Source of the DNA: Schaalia odontolytica
Lineage (GTDB): Bacteria > Actinomycetota > Actinomycetes > Actinomycetales > Actinomycetaceae
Assembly: GCF_009730335.1 (NCBI RefSeq)
Contig: NZ_CP046315.1
Span: 1,612,001-1,676,000 of the forward strand
DNA length: 64,000 nucleotides
Reading direction: 5' to 3'
The position numbers were made by a program, and so were the translations under genes. Positions 17,089 to 25,436 of this stretch are shown here, piece by piece. Position 1 is the stretch's first letter. Every line of letters starts with the position of its first letter. The notes under the pieces were generated by a model, which saw only the letters and a program-made list of their open reading frames with translations, did no database searches and had not been told where the DNA came from.

Positions 17089-17873
17089 GCGGCATCGGGC
17101 GGCTCGTCCGCGTCGCCATCAAGAGGCTCGAACGCATCGTTTTTCGTCGCATCGGCGTGTCCGCCTTCCAGCGCCGAATAGTCGAAGCATGACGACGAGC
17201 TCCTACCCGGGTCCGAGGATTGTTCCTCGGACCTTTCGTGTTCTTCGAGCGCGGGAAGCACAGAGAGTTCTACGCCCACTGCGCCAGTCGGAGCGTGGGG
17301 CGTCGGCTCACTCTGAGAGGGCGCCGCCTCATCGGGCAGGATGTCCGTTCCCTGATCCGGCGCTGCTACGTGAGCGTGCACGTCGGTGCCCAGGGAGCCC
17401 TGGTGCTCCCCAGCCTGAGCCGTGACCGCCGATCCCGGCCCCTGCCTCGTCGAATAGGGATCCCCCTGCGTCCCGCCCGCAGGCTCATCGGTCGCGTGCG
17501 CGCCATTCTTCGTGAACTGGGAGGTGCCGCGGGCCAAGTCGTGGCCGACCGAGGAGGCCCGGTAGACGATCGATGACCGAATCTGCCCATTACCGTCGAT
17601 CCAACCGTTTGGAACGGGTCGGGCGACTACGACGACGGGATCGCCTTTACGGCAGCTACGGAACACGTTGGAGGCAAGCGTGTCCCAGGTTTCCACCGTG
17701 TACCAGTAGGCGCCGTCCTCCACGTAGGAGGCGTTGCCCGTGCGCGCGTCGCTCGTGAAGCGCCACTTCGTCATTGCGAGCCGGAAGGTCGTCACGCAGA
17801 CGTCGCCCTTGACGTGCTTCATCATCGGTTCTGATCCGATACGGCCCCTCAGGGTCGTCGATATGTCCTGCAT
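17085..17873 (-). CDS. ssb: Single-stranded DNA-binding protein, extended acidic C-terminus
   Basis: The N-terminal 115 or so residues form an SSB OB-fold: it opens MQDISTTLRGRIGSEP, with VTTFRLAMTKWRFTSDARTG, YWYTVETWDTLASN and KGDPVVVVARP following the standard SSB strand order. The remaining 145 residues are low-complexity, rich in Gln, Ala, Ser and acidic residues, and end EPLDGDADEPPDAA; the classic DDDIPF tip is absent. That makes it more like an accessory SSB paralogue than the housekeeping SSB encoded between rpsF and rplI. I use ATG 17873 with AAAGGA upstream instead of the longer reading to 17939. It probably binds exposed single strands in repair or DNA uptake; the exact role is unknown. 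Confidence 0.85.
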   Translation of the reverse strand: MQDISTTLRGRIGSEPMMKHVKGDVCVTTFRLAMTKWRFTSDARTGNASYVEDGAYWYTVETWDTLASNVFRSCRKGDPVVVVARPVPNGWIDGNGQIRSSIVYRASSVGHDLARGTSQFTKNGAHATDEPAGGTQGDPYSTRQGPGSAVTAQAGEHQGSLGTDVHAHVAAPDQGTDILPDEAAPSQSEPTPHAPTGAVGVELSVLPALEEHERSEEQSSDPGRSSSSCFDYSALEGGHADATKNDAFEPLDGDADEPPDAA

Positions 17874-17960
17874 CGTTGCATCCTTTGTCCGTTCTGGCCG
17901 GCGTTGGCCGGATGCATCCAGGAAAGCCCCACATGCCACACCACTTCAAGCGCCACAGCG

Positions 17961-18050
17961 CACCCTGTGGATGACGCGCGTTCGCCTCGTACCCCTGTGG
18001 ATAACGAGCGTTGCGTACACGCCCCTGTGGACGCCACGCTGCGCACAGCC
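17961..18050. repeat. Three 30-bp degenerate tandem units with CCCTGTGGA core
   Basis: The word CCTGTGG occurs at 17964, 17994 and 18024, exactly 30 bases apart, each followed by related sequence of the form ATAACGAGCGTTGCG. The middle unit contains TGTGGATAA, the complement of a consensus DnaA box TTATCCACA; the outer two deviate from it. The array lies between the divergent... upstream side of ssb and the 3' end of orn, both on the minus strand, and has no coding potential I can support. Confidence 0.65.
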
Positions 18051-18068
18051 AGCACTCCCGAAACAGCG

Positions 18069-18101
18069 AAGCGGCGACACCCCTCGGGGATGCCGCCGCT
18101 T
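18069..18101 (-). terminator. Terminator hairpin after orn
   Basis: AAGCGGCG (18069-18076) pairs with CGCCGCTT (18094-18101), enclosing a CCCC-tc-GGGG inner stem. It starts 17 bases past the orn stop and is followed on the minus strand by a short T run (CGCTGTTTCG). Confidence 0.65.
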
Positions 18102-18117
18102 AGCGTCACGAATGAAA

Positions 18118-18747
18118 TCAGGCCTTGGCGGCCTCGCCCATAGCGGGAATACCCAGGGCGACGACCTCGCGAGCAACCTCACGCGCGCGCTCGGTGGTGA
18201 CCGGCTCGGCCGGGAAGAGCACGCGGCGGTAGTACTCAAGCTCCTGGATGGACTCTAGGATGTCCGCCAGCGCACGGTGACCGCCGTGCTTGTCGGGCGA
18301 CTCGGCGAAGGCGACACGGTACCACCGCTTGGCCAGTTCCTTAATGGAGGACACGTCCACCAGGCGGTAGTGCAGGTGGTCGATGACGGAGGGCATGTTC
18401 GCCTCGAGGAACATCTTGTCGGTGCCCACCGAGTTGCCCGCCAGGAGAGCCTTGCCCTGCTGGGGCACGAAACGCTTGATGTAGGACAGGACCTGCTCGG
18501 TTGCCTCTTCCATGGACAGGCCCGACGTCTGCAGGTCATCAAGCAGCCCGGAGGAGGTGTGCATGTTGCGCACGAAGTCGTTCATGTTGTCGAGGGCTTC
18601 GGCGGGCGGCGTGATCAGCACGTCCATGCCGGGGTCGACAATCGTGAGGTCGCCGTCGGTCACGACCACGGCCACCTCGATGAGGGCGTCGCGCTGAACG
18701 TCCAGGCCGGTCATTTCGCAGTCAATCCAGACCAGGGGGTCTTTCAC
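18118..18747 (-). CDS. orn: Oligoribonuclease
   Basis: Orn degrades RNA dinucleotides and short oligomers to mononucleotides and is usually essential in actinobacteria. The 209-residue DEDDh 3'-5' exonuclease shows LVWIDCEMTGLD at the start (metal-binding Asp and Glu), GNSVGTDKMFLEANMP in the middle, and HRALADILESIQELEYY near the end with the general-base His and last Asp. Two GTG codons compete. 18747 has GAAGG ten bases upstream and gives the usual short N-terminus; 18756 lies one base from GAAGG, too close. It stands alone, diverging from ilvA. Confidence 0.93.
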   Translation of the reverse strand: MKDPLVWIDCEMTGLDVQRDALIEVAVVVTDGDLTIVDPGMDVLITPPAEALDNMNDFVRNMHTSSGLLDDLQTSGLSMEEATEQVLSYIKRFVPQQGKALLAGNSVGTDKMFLEANMPSVIDHLHYRLVDVSSIKELAKRWYRVAFAESPDKHGGHRALADILESIQELEYYRRVLFPAEPVTTERAREVAREVVALGIPAMGEAAKA

Positions 18748-18850
18748 AGTTTTCACGCCTTCTATGTTAGTGCGCTCTGGGTCATACGGTTGGGTGGGAC
18801 CTGGGGGCGGTGGCCACTACTACACTAGAAGGGTATTGGAAGGAGTTCCC

Positions 18851-20137
18851 ATGACCGCTAGTTCTCACGTGACCACGCCGAAGGATATCCGTCAGGCAGC
18901 CACCGCCCTGGAGGGAGTTTCCGTTCGCACGAACCTGGATCGTTCCGAGCGTCTGTCCACCGAGGCCGGCGTGGGTATTCTGCTCAAACGTGAGGACCAG
19001 CAGAAGTGCCGCTCCTTCAAGGTGCGCGGTGCCTACGCGCGAATGTCGCTCCTGTCCCCCGCCGAGCGCGAACGCGGCGTCGTGTGCGCGTCGGCCGGTA
19101 ACCACGCACAGGGCCTGGCATACGCCTGTGCCCACCTGGGCGTGCGGGGTACGATCTACCTTCCCTCGAACACGCCTCGTCAGAAGCGTCGCCGTATCGC
19201 GACGATTGGTGGGCAGTGGATTGAGCAGGTCATCGTGGATGGCACGTTCGACCGCGCGAACGCGCTGGCCCAGGAGGCCGCGCGCGCCACGGGCCGCACC
19301 TACGTTCATCCCTACGACGATCCGTTCACGATTGCCGGCCAGGGCACGATCGGCGTCGAGCTCGAGGAGCAGATGCCCGAAGACACGGCGGCCATCCTGG
19401 TCCCCGTGGGCGGCGGCGGCCTCATCGCGGGTATCGCGACGTGGCTGCGCGCGAACCGGCCGGAGGTGAAGATCATCGGCGTGGAACCAGCGGGCGCGGC
19501 GTCGATGCACGTGGCCCTCGAGGCGGGGCAGCCGATGTCTCTGGCGAAGGTTGATCCTTTCGTGGACGGCACGGCGGTGGGCCGCGCGGGTTCGCTCCCA
19601 TTCCACATTGCCTCGCAGTTCGTTGATTCCGTGCTGGTCGTCCCGGAGGGCGCGGTGTGCACGGAGATGCTGGAGCTCTACCAGTCTGACGGCGTCATCG
19701 CCGAGCCTGCCGGCGCTCTCGCGTCCACGGCCGCGCACGTGTACCTGACCGATCCGGCTGATCGCAAGGCGCTGCTGGGCCGCTCCGACGGCGCAATCGT
19801 GTGCGTCGTGTCGGGTGGTAACAACGACCTGACGCGCTACGCGGAGGTCATGGAACGCTCACTGCGCCACGAGGGCCTGCGTCATTACTTCCTCGTGACC
19901 TTCCCGCAGCAGCCGGGCATGCTGCGCGTCTTCCTGTCAGATGTGCTGGGTCCCGCGGACGATATCGTGCATTTCGAGTACACGAAGAAGAACAACCGCG
20001 AACTCGGCCCCGCGCTGGTAGGCATCGATTTGTCGAACCCGGATGACATCGACGGGCTTCGACACCGCATGGAAGCCTCCCCCCTGCATGTGGAGGAGCT
20101 GCCGTTGGATTCGGAGATCACGCGACTCGTGATCTAA
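18851..20137 (+). CDS. ilvA: Threonine ammonia-lyase (threonine dehydratase), ilvA type
   Basis: It deaminates threonine to 2-oxobutanoate, the first committed step to isoleucine. The 428-residue PLP enzyme has the lysine of the Schiff base at 57 in SFKVRGAYARM, GNHAQGLAYAC for substrate binding, and the glycine loop VGGGGLIAG near 187. The C-terminal 85 residues (from LRHYFLVTFPQQPG) form one ACT-like domain, as in the shorter actinobacterial IlvA, so allosteric control by isoleucine is possible. ATG 18851 has GGAAGGAG upstream, so the reading from 18764 is dropped. A strong terminator follows. Confidence 0.93.
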   Translation: MTASSHVTTPKDIRQAATALEGVSVRTNLDRSERLSTEAGVGILLKREDQQKCRSFKVRGAYARMSLLSPAERERGVVCASAGNHAQGLAYACAHLGVRGTIYLPSNTPRQKRRRIATIGGQWIEQVIVDGTFDRANALAQEAARATGRTYVHPYDDPFTIAGQGTIGVELEEQMPEDTAAILVPVGGGGLIAGIATWLRANRPEVKIIGVEPAGAASMHVALEAGQPMSLAKVDPFVDGTAVGRAGSLPFHIASQFVDSVLVVPEGAVCTEMLELYQSDGVIAEPAGALASTAAHVYLTDPADRKALLGRSDGAIVCVVSGGNNDLTRYAEVMERSLRHEGLRHYFLVTFPQQPGMLRVFLSDVLGPADDIVHFEYTKKNNRELGPALVGIDLSNPDDIDGLRHRMEASPLHVEELPLDSEITRLVI

Positions 20138-20157
20138 GGGAGTCGATACAAACGCCT

Positions 20158-20204
20158 GAGAGGGCGCGGTTTCGGGGACGAGGCCGCGGCCTCTCTCCCC
20201 TTTT
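20158..20204 (+). terminator. Rho-independent terminator after ilvA
   Basis: GAGAGG-g-CGCGG (20158-20169) pairs with CCGCG-g-CCTCTC (20184-20195) and is followed by TCCCCTTTT ending at 20204. It begins 20 bases past the ilvA stop. Confidence 0.8.
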
Positions 20205-20310
20205 ATCAGCCCGTGCGGATGGCTGGGCTGGGAGCCGACCAGGGTGGCCGCTGGGCCGATGCGCGCGGGGGCGCGGCTGGGTGTGGCGGCGGGGTCCGCC
20301 GCGAGGGCGC

Positions 20311-20742
20311 TTAGGCGGCGAGGGTGACGGGGCGAGTGACGCGAACGCGGACGGAGGGGGTGGAGTTGAAGCGGTAGCCTTCGCCGCGGACCGTGGAGAT
20401 AAGGTCGGGCAGGATGGAGAGCTTCTTGCGCAGGCGGCGGATGTGGGCGTCCACGGTGCGGGAGTCGGAGCCGAGGTCGGAATCGGCCCACACGGAGGCG
20501 AAGAGCTCGTCGCGGGTAACGGAGCGGTCGGCGTTGGCGGCAAGGTGGGCCAGGAGGTCGTGTTCCTTGGCGGACAGGCCGGCATCGCGTCCGTCGAGGG
20601 TGACCTGGCCGCGATCGATGTCAATGTCGATTCGGGAGGAGCTCAGTCGCAGGCCGGCCAGGACGTCGAGGAATTCCTCGTAGGAGGTGGGGGTGTCGTT
20701 GGCAGCGCGGACGGATGCGGCAGGGGTGTTGACGAGGGTCAT
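20311..20742 (-). CDS. Stand-alone OmpR/PhoB-type winged-helix DNA-binding protein
   Basis: The 143-residue protein consists of a C-terminal effector domain of the OmpR type (about residues 40-132) without a receiver domain. Typical motifs are GLSAKEHDLLAHLAANADRS for the strand and helix 1, VTRDELFASVWADSD, and SRTVDAHIRRLRKKL as the recognition helix, then the wing ISTVRGEGYRFNS. The first 40 residues have no recognisable fold. With no phospho-acceptor it should act constitutively or through protein contacts. Two palindromes lie in its upstream region. Its targets are unknown; a nearby kinase is not present. Confidence 0.85.
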   Translation of the reverse strand: MTLVNTPAASVRAANDTPTSYEEFLDVLAGLRLSSSRIDIDIDRGQVTLDGRDAGLSAKEHDLLAHLAANADRSVTRDELFASVWADSDLGSDSRTVDAHIRRLRKKLSILPDLISTVRGEGYRFNSTPSVRVRVTRPVTLAA

Positions 20743-20791
20743 GGGTGTATCCGATTCTTCGGGGCCGCACTCCCACTATCGGCGTGGGTAT

Positions 20792-20808
20792 ATCACTGCG
20801 GCGGTGAT
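20792..20808. promoter_or_regulatory. Operator candidate upstream of the winged-helix gene
   Basis: ATCAC and GTGAT arms are separated by 7 bases, about 50 bases before the start codon, next to a TGATATACC stretch that could serve as a -10 on the minus strand. It could be an autoregulatory site. Confidence 0.35.
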
Positions 20809-20911
20809 TGACAGGGGTATCTGGGGCGTCAATCACATACACATTCGCGACATCATGCCACCGCAGGGGCAGCACATGGGGTTCGCGAAGGTCGTCATGG
20901 CATTAAGTCTG

Positions 20912-20930
20912 TCGGACGGATTCCGTCCGA
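20912..20930. promoter_or_regulatory. Perfect 19-base inverted repeat
   Basis: TCGGACGGA-T-TCCGTCCGA is a perfect palindrome with one central base. Length and symmetry fit a dimeric repressor site better than a terminator, as no gene ends nearby. Confidence 0.45.
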
Positions 20931-21187
20931 GCAACATGGTGTCCACACAATGAGACTGTGTGACAGCGTATGTTCGCATGACGGACGAGCATTGTTCGCT
21001 GCCCACTCCCCCATGCCCATCCATTAAACATTGCAATACCGCCGAATAAGCACCGTGACGGGAGGTAGCCCGCTAACTCCCCCATCGGCCATCACATTCT
21101 CTCGCCGTTACATTCGCGGGCACAAATGCCCGCTCCCCCGCACGGATCACCACCGCACACGTCCGCGCGCCCGCCCAGACGCAAACG

Positions 21188-21221
21188 GTGAGGGGCGGGA
21201 CCCATAGGGCCCGCCCCTCAC
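21188..21221 (-). terminator. Terminator hairpin after metE
   Basis: A perfect 12-bp stem GTGAGGGGCGGG / CCCGCCCCTCAC with a 10-base loop starts 20 bases past the metE stop. Like the ettA hairpin it lacks a U-tract. Confidence 0.65.
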
Positions 21222-21240
21222 CTATCGCCTAGGAGAACGC

Positions 21241-23562
21241 TCAGCTCTCCAGGCCGCGCTGGGCACGCACTTGCCGAGTAGCAGAGACAAGGTTGTCCAG
21301 CGACGCCTTTGTTTCCACGTAGCCGCGGGTCTTGAGGCCGCAGTCGGGGTTGACCCACAGGCGCGAGACCGGAACGGCGTCGGCGGCCAGGCCAATGAGC
21401 TCGGCGAGCTCTTCGGTGCCGGGGACACGGGGGGCGTGGATGTCCCACACGCCGGGGCCGATGCCGTGGTCGAAGCCTGCCTCGGCGAGCTCGGGAACGA
21501 CCTCCATCTTGGAGCGGGCCGCCTCGATGGACGTCACGTCGGCGTCCAGGCCCTTGATGGCGTCGATGATCTGGCCGAACTCGGAGTAGCACAGGTGCGT
21601 GTGAATCTGAGTATCGGGACGCACCGAGGAGGTGGCCAGGCGGAAGGATCCCACGGACCAGTTCAGGTAGTCGGCGTGGCAGTCGGCGTCCAGAGGCAGG
21701 AGCTCACGCAGGGCGGGCTCATCGACCTGGATCGCGGCGATGCCGGCGGCCTCGAGGTCGGAGACCTCGTCGCGCAGGGCAAGGCCGATCTGGTCGGCGA
21801 TCTCGCCGAGGGGCAGGTCGTTGCGCGGGAAGGACCACGCGATGATGGTGACGGGGCCGGTGAGCATTCCCTTGACGGGCTTGTCGGTGAGCGACTGGGC
21901 GTAGCTGGTCCAGCCCACGGTCATGGGCGCGGGGCGCGAGACGTCGCCCCACAGGACGGAGGGACGCGTGCATCGCGAGCCATAGGATTGCACCCAGCCG
22001 TTGCGCGTGGCCGCGAAGCCGTCGAGCAGCTCGGCAAAGTACTGGACCATGTCGTTACGCTCGGCCTCGCCGTGAACGAGCATGTCGAGTCCCAGCTCCT
22101 CCTGGAGCGTGATGACCGAGGCGATCTCTTCGCGCATGCGGGCCTCGTAGTCCGCGTCGGACAGTTCGCCGCGTGCGTTGGCGGCGCGAGCCTTGCGGAT
22201 CTCGGTGGTCTGCGGGAACGAACCGATGGTCGTCGTGGGCAGCGGGGGCAGGTGCAGGCGCTCGGTCTGGGCGGCCTCGCGCTCGAGGTAGGGCTCGCGG
22301 GCGCGGTCGGCGTCGGTCAGGGCGGCGGTGCGGCTACGGACCTCGGGGCGCACGACGCCGGGGGCGGCGGCGCGCTGCTCAAGGACGCGGGTGGCCTCGG
22401 CGACCTCGGCATCGATGGCTTCCCAGCCCTCATCCACGCCGCGGGCGAGGGTGACGACCTCGAGCACCTTCTGGTCGGCGAAGGCGAGCCAGGCGTGCAG
22501 GTTCTCGTTAAGGGTCGCGTCGTCCCAGGTCTCCAGCGCGGTGTCGTGAGGCACGTGCTGGAGGGAGTTGGAGGTGGCGACGGCGACGTGGGCGGCACCC
22601 AGGGCCTGGGCAGCCTTCAGGGTTTCGCGCAGCTGGGCCAGGTCGGCGCGCCAGATGTAGCGGCCGTCGACCGCGCCGACGACGAGGGTGACACCGGACA
22701 GGTCGGCGCCCTTGGGCAGCGCGCCGCGCAGCGTGTCGACATGGAGGGCCTCGACACCAGTCTTAGCCAAAGCGCCCACCGCGTGGGAGGCATCGCCGTA
22801 TGGCGTGGTGAGCAGGATCTGGGGACGGTTCTGAGAGGCGGCCAGGCGCTCGTAGACGCGGGCAGCCAGCTCGCCCAGCTCGACGCGGGTGCGCGACAGG
22901 TTGTCCGAAGTCAGGGCAGGCTCGTCGAGCTGAACCCACGGGGCGCCCGCTGCGTGCAGGGAGGCCAGCGCCTCCTCGTACGCGGCCACGGCCTCGTCGA
23001 TGCGGGTGAGCGGGTCAAAGTCCGGGGTCGCCGGGTCAGCCTTGGCCAGCGCCAGGTAGGTGACGGGGCCGACCAGAACCGGGCGGGTCACATAGCCCCA
23101 CTCACGGGCATCCGTGAAGCGGCGGGTAATCGTGTCGTCGGCGAAACGCAGGGGCGTGTCGGGGCCGATCTCGGGGACGAGGTAGTGGTAGTTCGTATCG
23201 AACCACTTCGTCATCTCTTCGGGGCCGACATTGTCGTCACCGCGAGCGAGCGCGAAGTAGAGGTCGAGGCCCTCGCGCCCAGCGAAGCGCGGCGGGATGG
23301 CACCCAGGAGGATCGTGGCATCCAGGACGTGGTCGTACAGGGAGGGCGCGTCGGCCAGGGAGGCATCGGAGGGGTTCAGGCCAAGCTCGACGAGGCGCGC
23401 GAGGTTCTCCTTGCGCAGATCGTTGGCAGCCTGGATCAACTCGGCCTCGGTGATGCGGCCGGCCCAGTAGGCCTCGAGGGCACGCTTGAGCTCACGGCCA
23501 CGGCCAATACGCGGATAGGCCAGGATCGTGGAAGTGGGGAACTGCGTGGTCGCAGCGGACAT
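21241..23562 (-). CDS. metE: Cobalamin-independent methionine synthase
   Basis: MetE methylates homocysteine using 5-methyltetrahydropteroyl-triglutamate. At 773 residues it has the usual two-barrel layout. The C-terminal half carries the zinc and homocysteine site: HGEAERNDMVQYF, QVDEPALRE, HTHLCYSEF (His and Cys ligands) and WVNPDCGLKTRGY (last Cys ligand). The N half opens STILAYPRIGRGRELKRALE. AAGGAG sits before the ATG. It lies 79 bases after metF on the same strand, with a CACCCTG-ccg-CAGGGTG hairpin between them (23612-23628), so the two probably form one unit making the methyl donor and using it. Confidence 0.96.
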   Translation of the reverse strand: MSAATTQFPTSTILAYPRIGRGRELKRALEAYWAGRITEAELIQAANDLRKENLARLVELGLNPSDASLADAPSLYDHVLDATILLGAIPPRFAGREGLDLYFALARGDDNVGPEEMTKWFDTNYHYLVPEIGPDTPLRFADDTITRRFTDAREWGYVTRPVLVGPVTYLALAKADPATPDFDPLTRIDEAVAAYEEALASLHAAGAPWVQLDEPALTSDNLSRTRVELGELAARVYERLAASQNRPQILLTTPYGDASHAVGALAKTGVEALHVDTLRGALPKGADLSGVTLVVGAVDGRYIWRADLAQLRETLKAAQALGAAHVAVATSNSLQHVPHDTALETWDDATLNENLHAWLAFADQKVLEVVTLARGVDEGWEAIDAEVAEATRVLEQRAAAPGVVRPEVRSRTAALTDADRAREPYLEREAAQTERLHLPPLPTTTIGSFPQTTEIRKARAANARGELSDADYEARMREEIASVITLQEELGLDMLVHGEAERNDMVQYFAELLDGFAATRNGWVQSYGSRCTRPSVLWGDVSRPAPMTVGWTSYAQSLTDKPVKGMLTGPVTIIAWSFPRNDLPLGEIADQIGLALRDEVSDLEAAGIAAIQVDEPALRELLPLDADCHADYLNWSVGSFRLATSSVRPDTQIHTHLCYSEFGQIIDAIKGLDADVTSIEAARSKMEVVPELAEAGFDHGIGPGVWDIHAPRVPGTEELAELIGLAADAVPVSRLWVNPDCGLKTRGYVETKASLDNLVSATRQVRAQRGLES

Positions 23563-23641
23563 GGTTTTCTCCTTGGGTGTGCTACTCGTTCGGCGTGCGC
23601 GGGAAGCCCCGCACCCTGCCGCAGGGTGGATGGTGATGCGC

Positions 23642-24625
23642 TCAGGCGCGCGTTTCGGGGGACGATGCCTGGGACCGCAGCGGGTCAGGCTTCACTCCCA
23701 TGAGGGCCAGGATGTCCAAGACGGGCTTGGAGCGGTTGAAGGTGTAGAGGTGGACGCCGGGCGCGCCCGCCTCTAGGACGGAATGAATGAGTCGCGAGCC
23801 GAAGACTGCGCCGAACTCGTCGCGCGCGTCCTGGCGGGGATAGTCGGCGAGCGTCGTCAGCAGGTATTCGGGGACCTCAATACCGGTGAGGTCTTGGACG
23901 CGGCGCAGACGGGCCGGGTCGGTGGCCGGCAGCAGGCCGGGCACGATCGGGATGGTGACGCCGGCGCGGCGGGCACGTTCGACGAAGGAGGCGTAGACCT
24001 CGGCGTCCCAGAAGAGCTGCGTAATCGCGAAGGAGGCGCCTGCGGCCTGCTTGACGAGGAGGCGCTCGACTTCCTGAGCAGGCGTGGTTCCGGCTGCGGG
24101 GTTGCCCGCAGGGAACGCGGCGACGGCGATGGTCAGAGGCTTGAAGGCGGAGCGCAGCGCCTCACCCGGGTGGGCGTCGCAGCGACGCTTTTCGACAGTG
24201 CGGATCAGGTGAATGAGCTCAGTGGCGCTGCCGACGCCGCCCGGGCCGGGCTCCCAACCGTCCTGTCCCACCGGCGGGTCCCCGCGCAGCGCCAGGAAGG
24301 TGCGCACACCAGAGTCCAGGTAGTCGTAGACCGTAGAGACGACCTCTTCGGTCGAGTTACCCACGCAGGTCAGGTGCGCGATCGGCTGGATCGGGGTGTC
24401 ACGCACGAGGCGATGGACCGTCGAGCGGGCGTTAGAGCGATCCTTGCCGCCCGCACCGTAGGTGACGGACATGAAGTCGGGGCGCACGCGCAGAAGCTGA
24501 TCGACCGTGTTCCAGAAGGGTTCTTCCAGGGAGGGCCTGCGCGGGGGCATAACCTCGAAAGACAGGAGCGTGGGCTCGTGGTCGTGGGTGCAGGGACAGG
24601 CGTAGGTGTCGTCTGAGAAGGGCAC
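23642..24625 (-). CDS. metF: 5,10-methylenetetrahydrofolate reductase
   Basis: MetF reduces methylene-THF to methyl-THF, the methyl source for MetE. The 327-residue protein has LSFEVMPPRRP near the N-terminus (catalytic Glu), TYGAGGKDRSNARSTV, HLTCVGNSTEEV and LALRGDPPVGQDGW, and AGASFAITQLFWDAEVYASFV, all standard MetF segments around the FAD. The start is GTG 24625, with only a weak ribosome site (GAGAG). The N-terminus PFSDDTYACPCTHDH is unusual in having two close cysteines. It is the first gene of the metF-metE unit. Confidence 0.94.
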   Translation of the reverse strand: MPFSDDTYACPCTHDHEPTLLSFEVMPPRRPSLEEPFWNTVDQLLRVRPDFMSVTYGAGGKDRSNARSTVHRLVRDTPIQPIAHLTCVGNSTEEVVSTVYDYLDSGVRTFLALRGDPPVGQDGWEPGPGGVGSATELIHLIRTVEKRRCDAHPGEALRSAFKPLTIAVAAFPAGNPAAGTTPAQEVERLLVKQAAGASFAITQLFWDAEVYASFVERARRAGVTIPIVPGLLPATDPARLRRVQDLTGIEVPEYLLTTLADYPRQDARDEFGAVFGSRLIHSVLEAGAPGVHLYTFNRSKPVLDILALMGVKPDPLRSQASSPETRA

Positions 24626-25436
24626 GGTGTAACTCTCGGGTGGCGGCTGGCTTCCACGTGGGTGCGCATTGTCGCGGGTGGTGTGGTGGTGGAGCGCGAG
24701 CCTAAGGAATGGCGGACGTCGGTGTCAGCTGCACATTCGGGCACGAATAGACCCGCACATGCGACGGGTGGTGTTCGTTCGCGCGTTCATGACTCCAGTA
24801 TGTCCGCCTTCGTGCAGGTGGCGCAGGAGGGGTCCACGTAACGGGAGTTTGTGACAGCGCCCGTCTCATCTCCATGAGTTATTCGTATTGACAGCCCCAC
24901 AAGACTTCACATCGGCGCATGACGTGTCAGCTTGCGGACCTACGCTCGGCAAGCTGCGTTCGGCACCGCAGGCTTGCTCCCCCACACGCGCCCCACGTGT
25001 CTGACCATGCTCCCCAGCCTCAGTGCCGCGCTGGGTCGTGCCCGAGGTTCTGACTGGGCCCCGCGACACACCTCGTCCAGCGCGTTCGCGGATAGGTTAT
25101 GCACATCGTCACAACCTATCCGTATGCGCGAGCTAGCCCCGCCGAGTGCACCGGCGACAACGCCGATTCACCGCTCCAGCAAAGCGATTCGCAGTTAACG
25201 CGCTGAGACAGCGTCGATTGACGCGCTCCGATAGTTACCGCCATCAGTGTTTGCAAGTTGCCCATTGCACGTATGTTTAGAGCGTCCTCACGGGCAACAA
25301 CGTCGAGGAAAGCACTGATAGCGAATGTTGTGATTGATGTTGAGATAGAACACGAACGAGAGGAATGAGCGAAGCAGATCCAAGCAGTCACCAATTGTGC
25401 CGCTACTGACTGTCCAAAGGTCGGTCAAGCAACATC
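24626..25436. other. Gene-free islet between metF and the HTH gene
   Basis: This 811-base region is A+T-richer than its surroundings and has no convincing gene; the 92-codon minus-strand reading at 25116-25394 has no ribosome site or recognisable motif. Close to metF there is CTCAT-ctcc-ATGAG (24865-24878), a weak operator candidate. At 25088-25129 two copies of the GCGGATAGGTTA word face each other. I find no riboswitch that I can recognise before metF. Confidence 0.45.
25088..25129. repeat. Inverted pair of the GCGGATAGGTTA repeat
   Basis: GCGGATAGGTTATGCACATC is followed directly by GTCACAACCTATCCGTATGC, two 20-base units in opposite orientation. The same 12-base word recurs several times at 37141-37227, 12 kb away. 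Confidence 0.7.

Larger units (their letters stand above)
20743..21187. other. Gene-free region with two palindromes upstream of the winged-helix gene
   Basis: No ORF here has credible coding character. It holds ATCAC-tgcggcg-GTGAT (20792-20808), a TTGAC/GTCAA pair around 20810-20832, and a perfect 9-1-9 inverted repeat at 20912-20930. The rest to 21187 is A+T-richer than the neighbouring genes and I see nothing else in it. Confidence 0.5.

Noticed and set aside
17961-18050. Replication origin, from the DnaA-box-like core
   Set aside because: Only one unit matches a DnaA box and dnaA, dnaN and other origin genes are absent.
21271-23703. An 810-codon open frame antisense to metE
   Set aside because: Same artefact; metE has its full set of active-site motifs on the other strand.
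24626-24880. SAM or cobalamin riboswitch before metF
   Set aside because: I could not find the conserved cores of either class; only a weak CTCAT/ATGAG palindrome was seen.
25116-25394. A 92-codon minus-strand gene
   Set aside because: It covers the inverted repeat at 25088-25129 in part, has no ribosome site and shows no motif.
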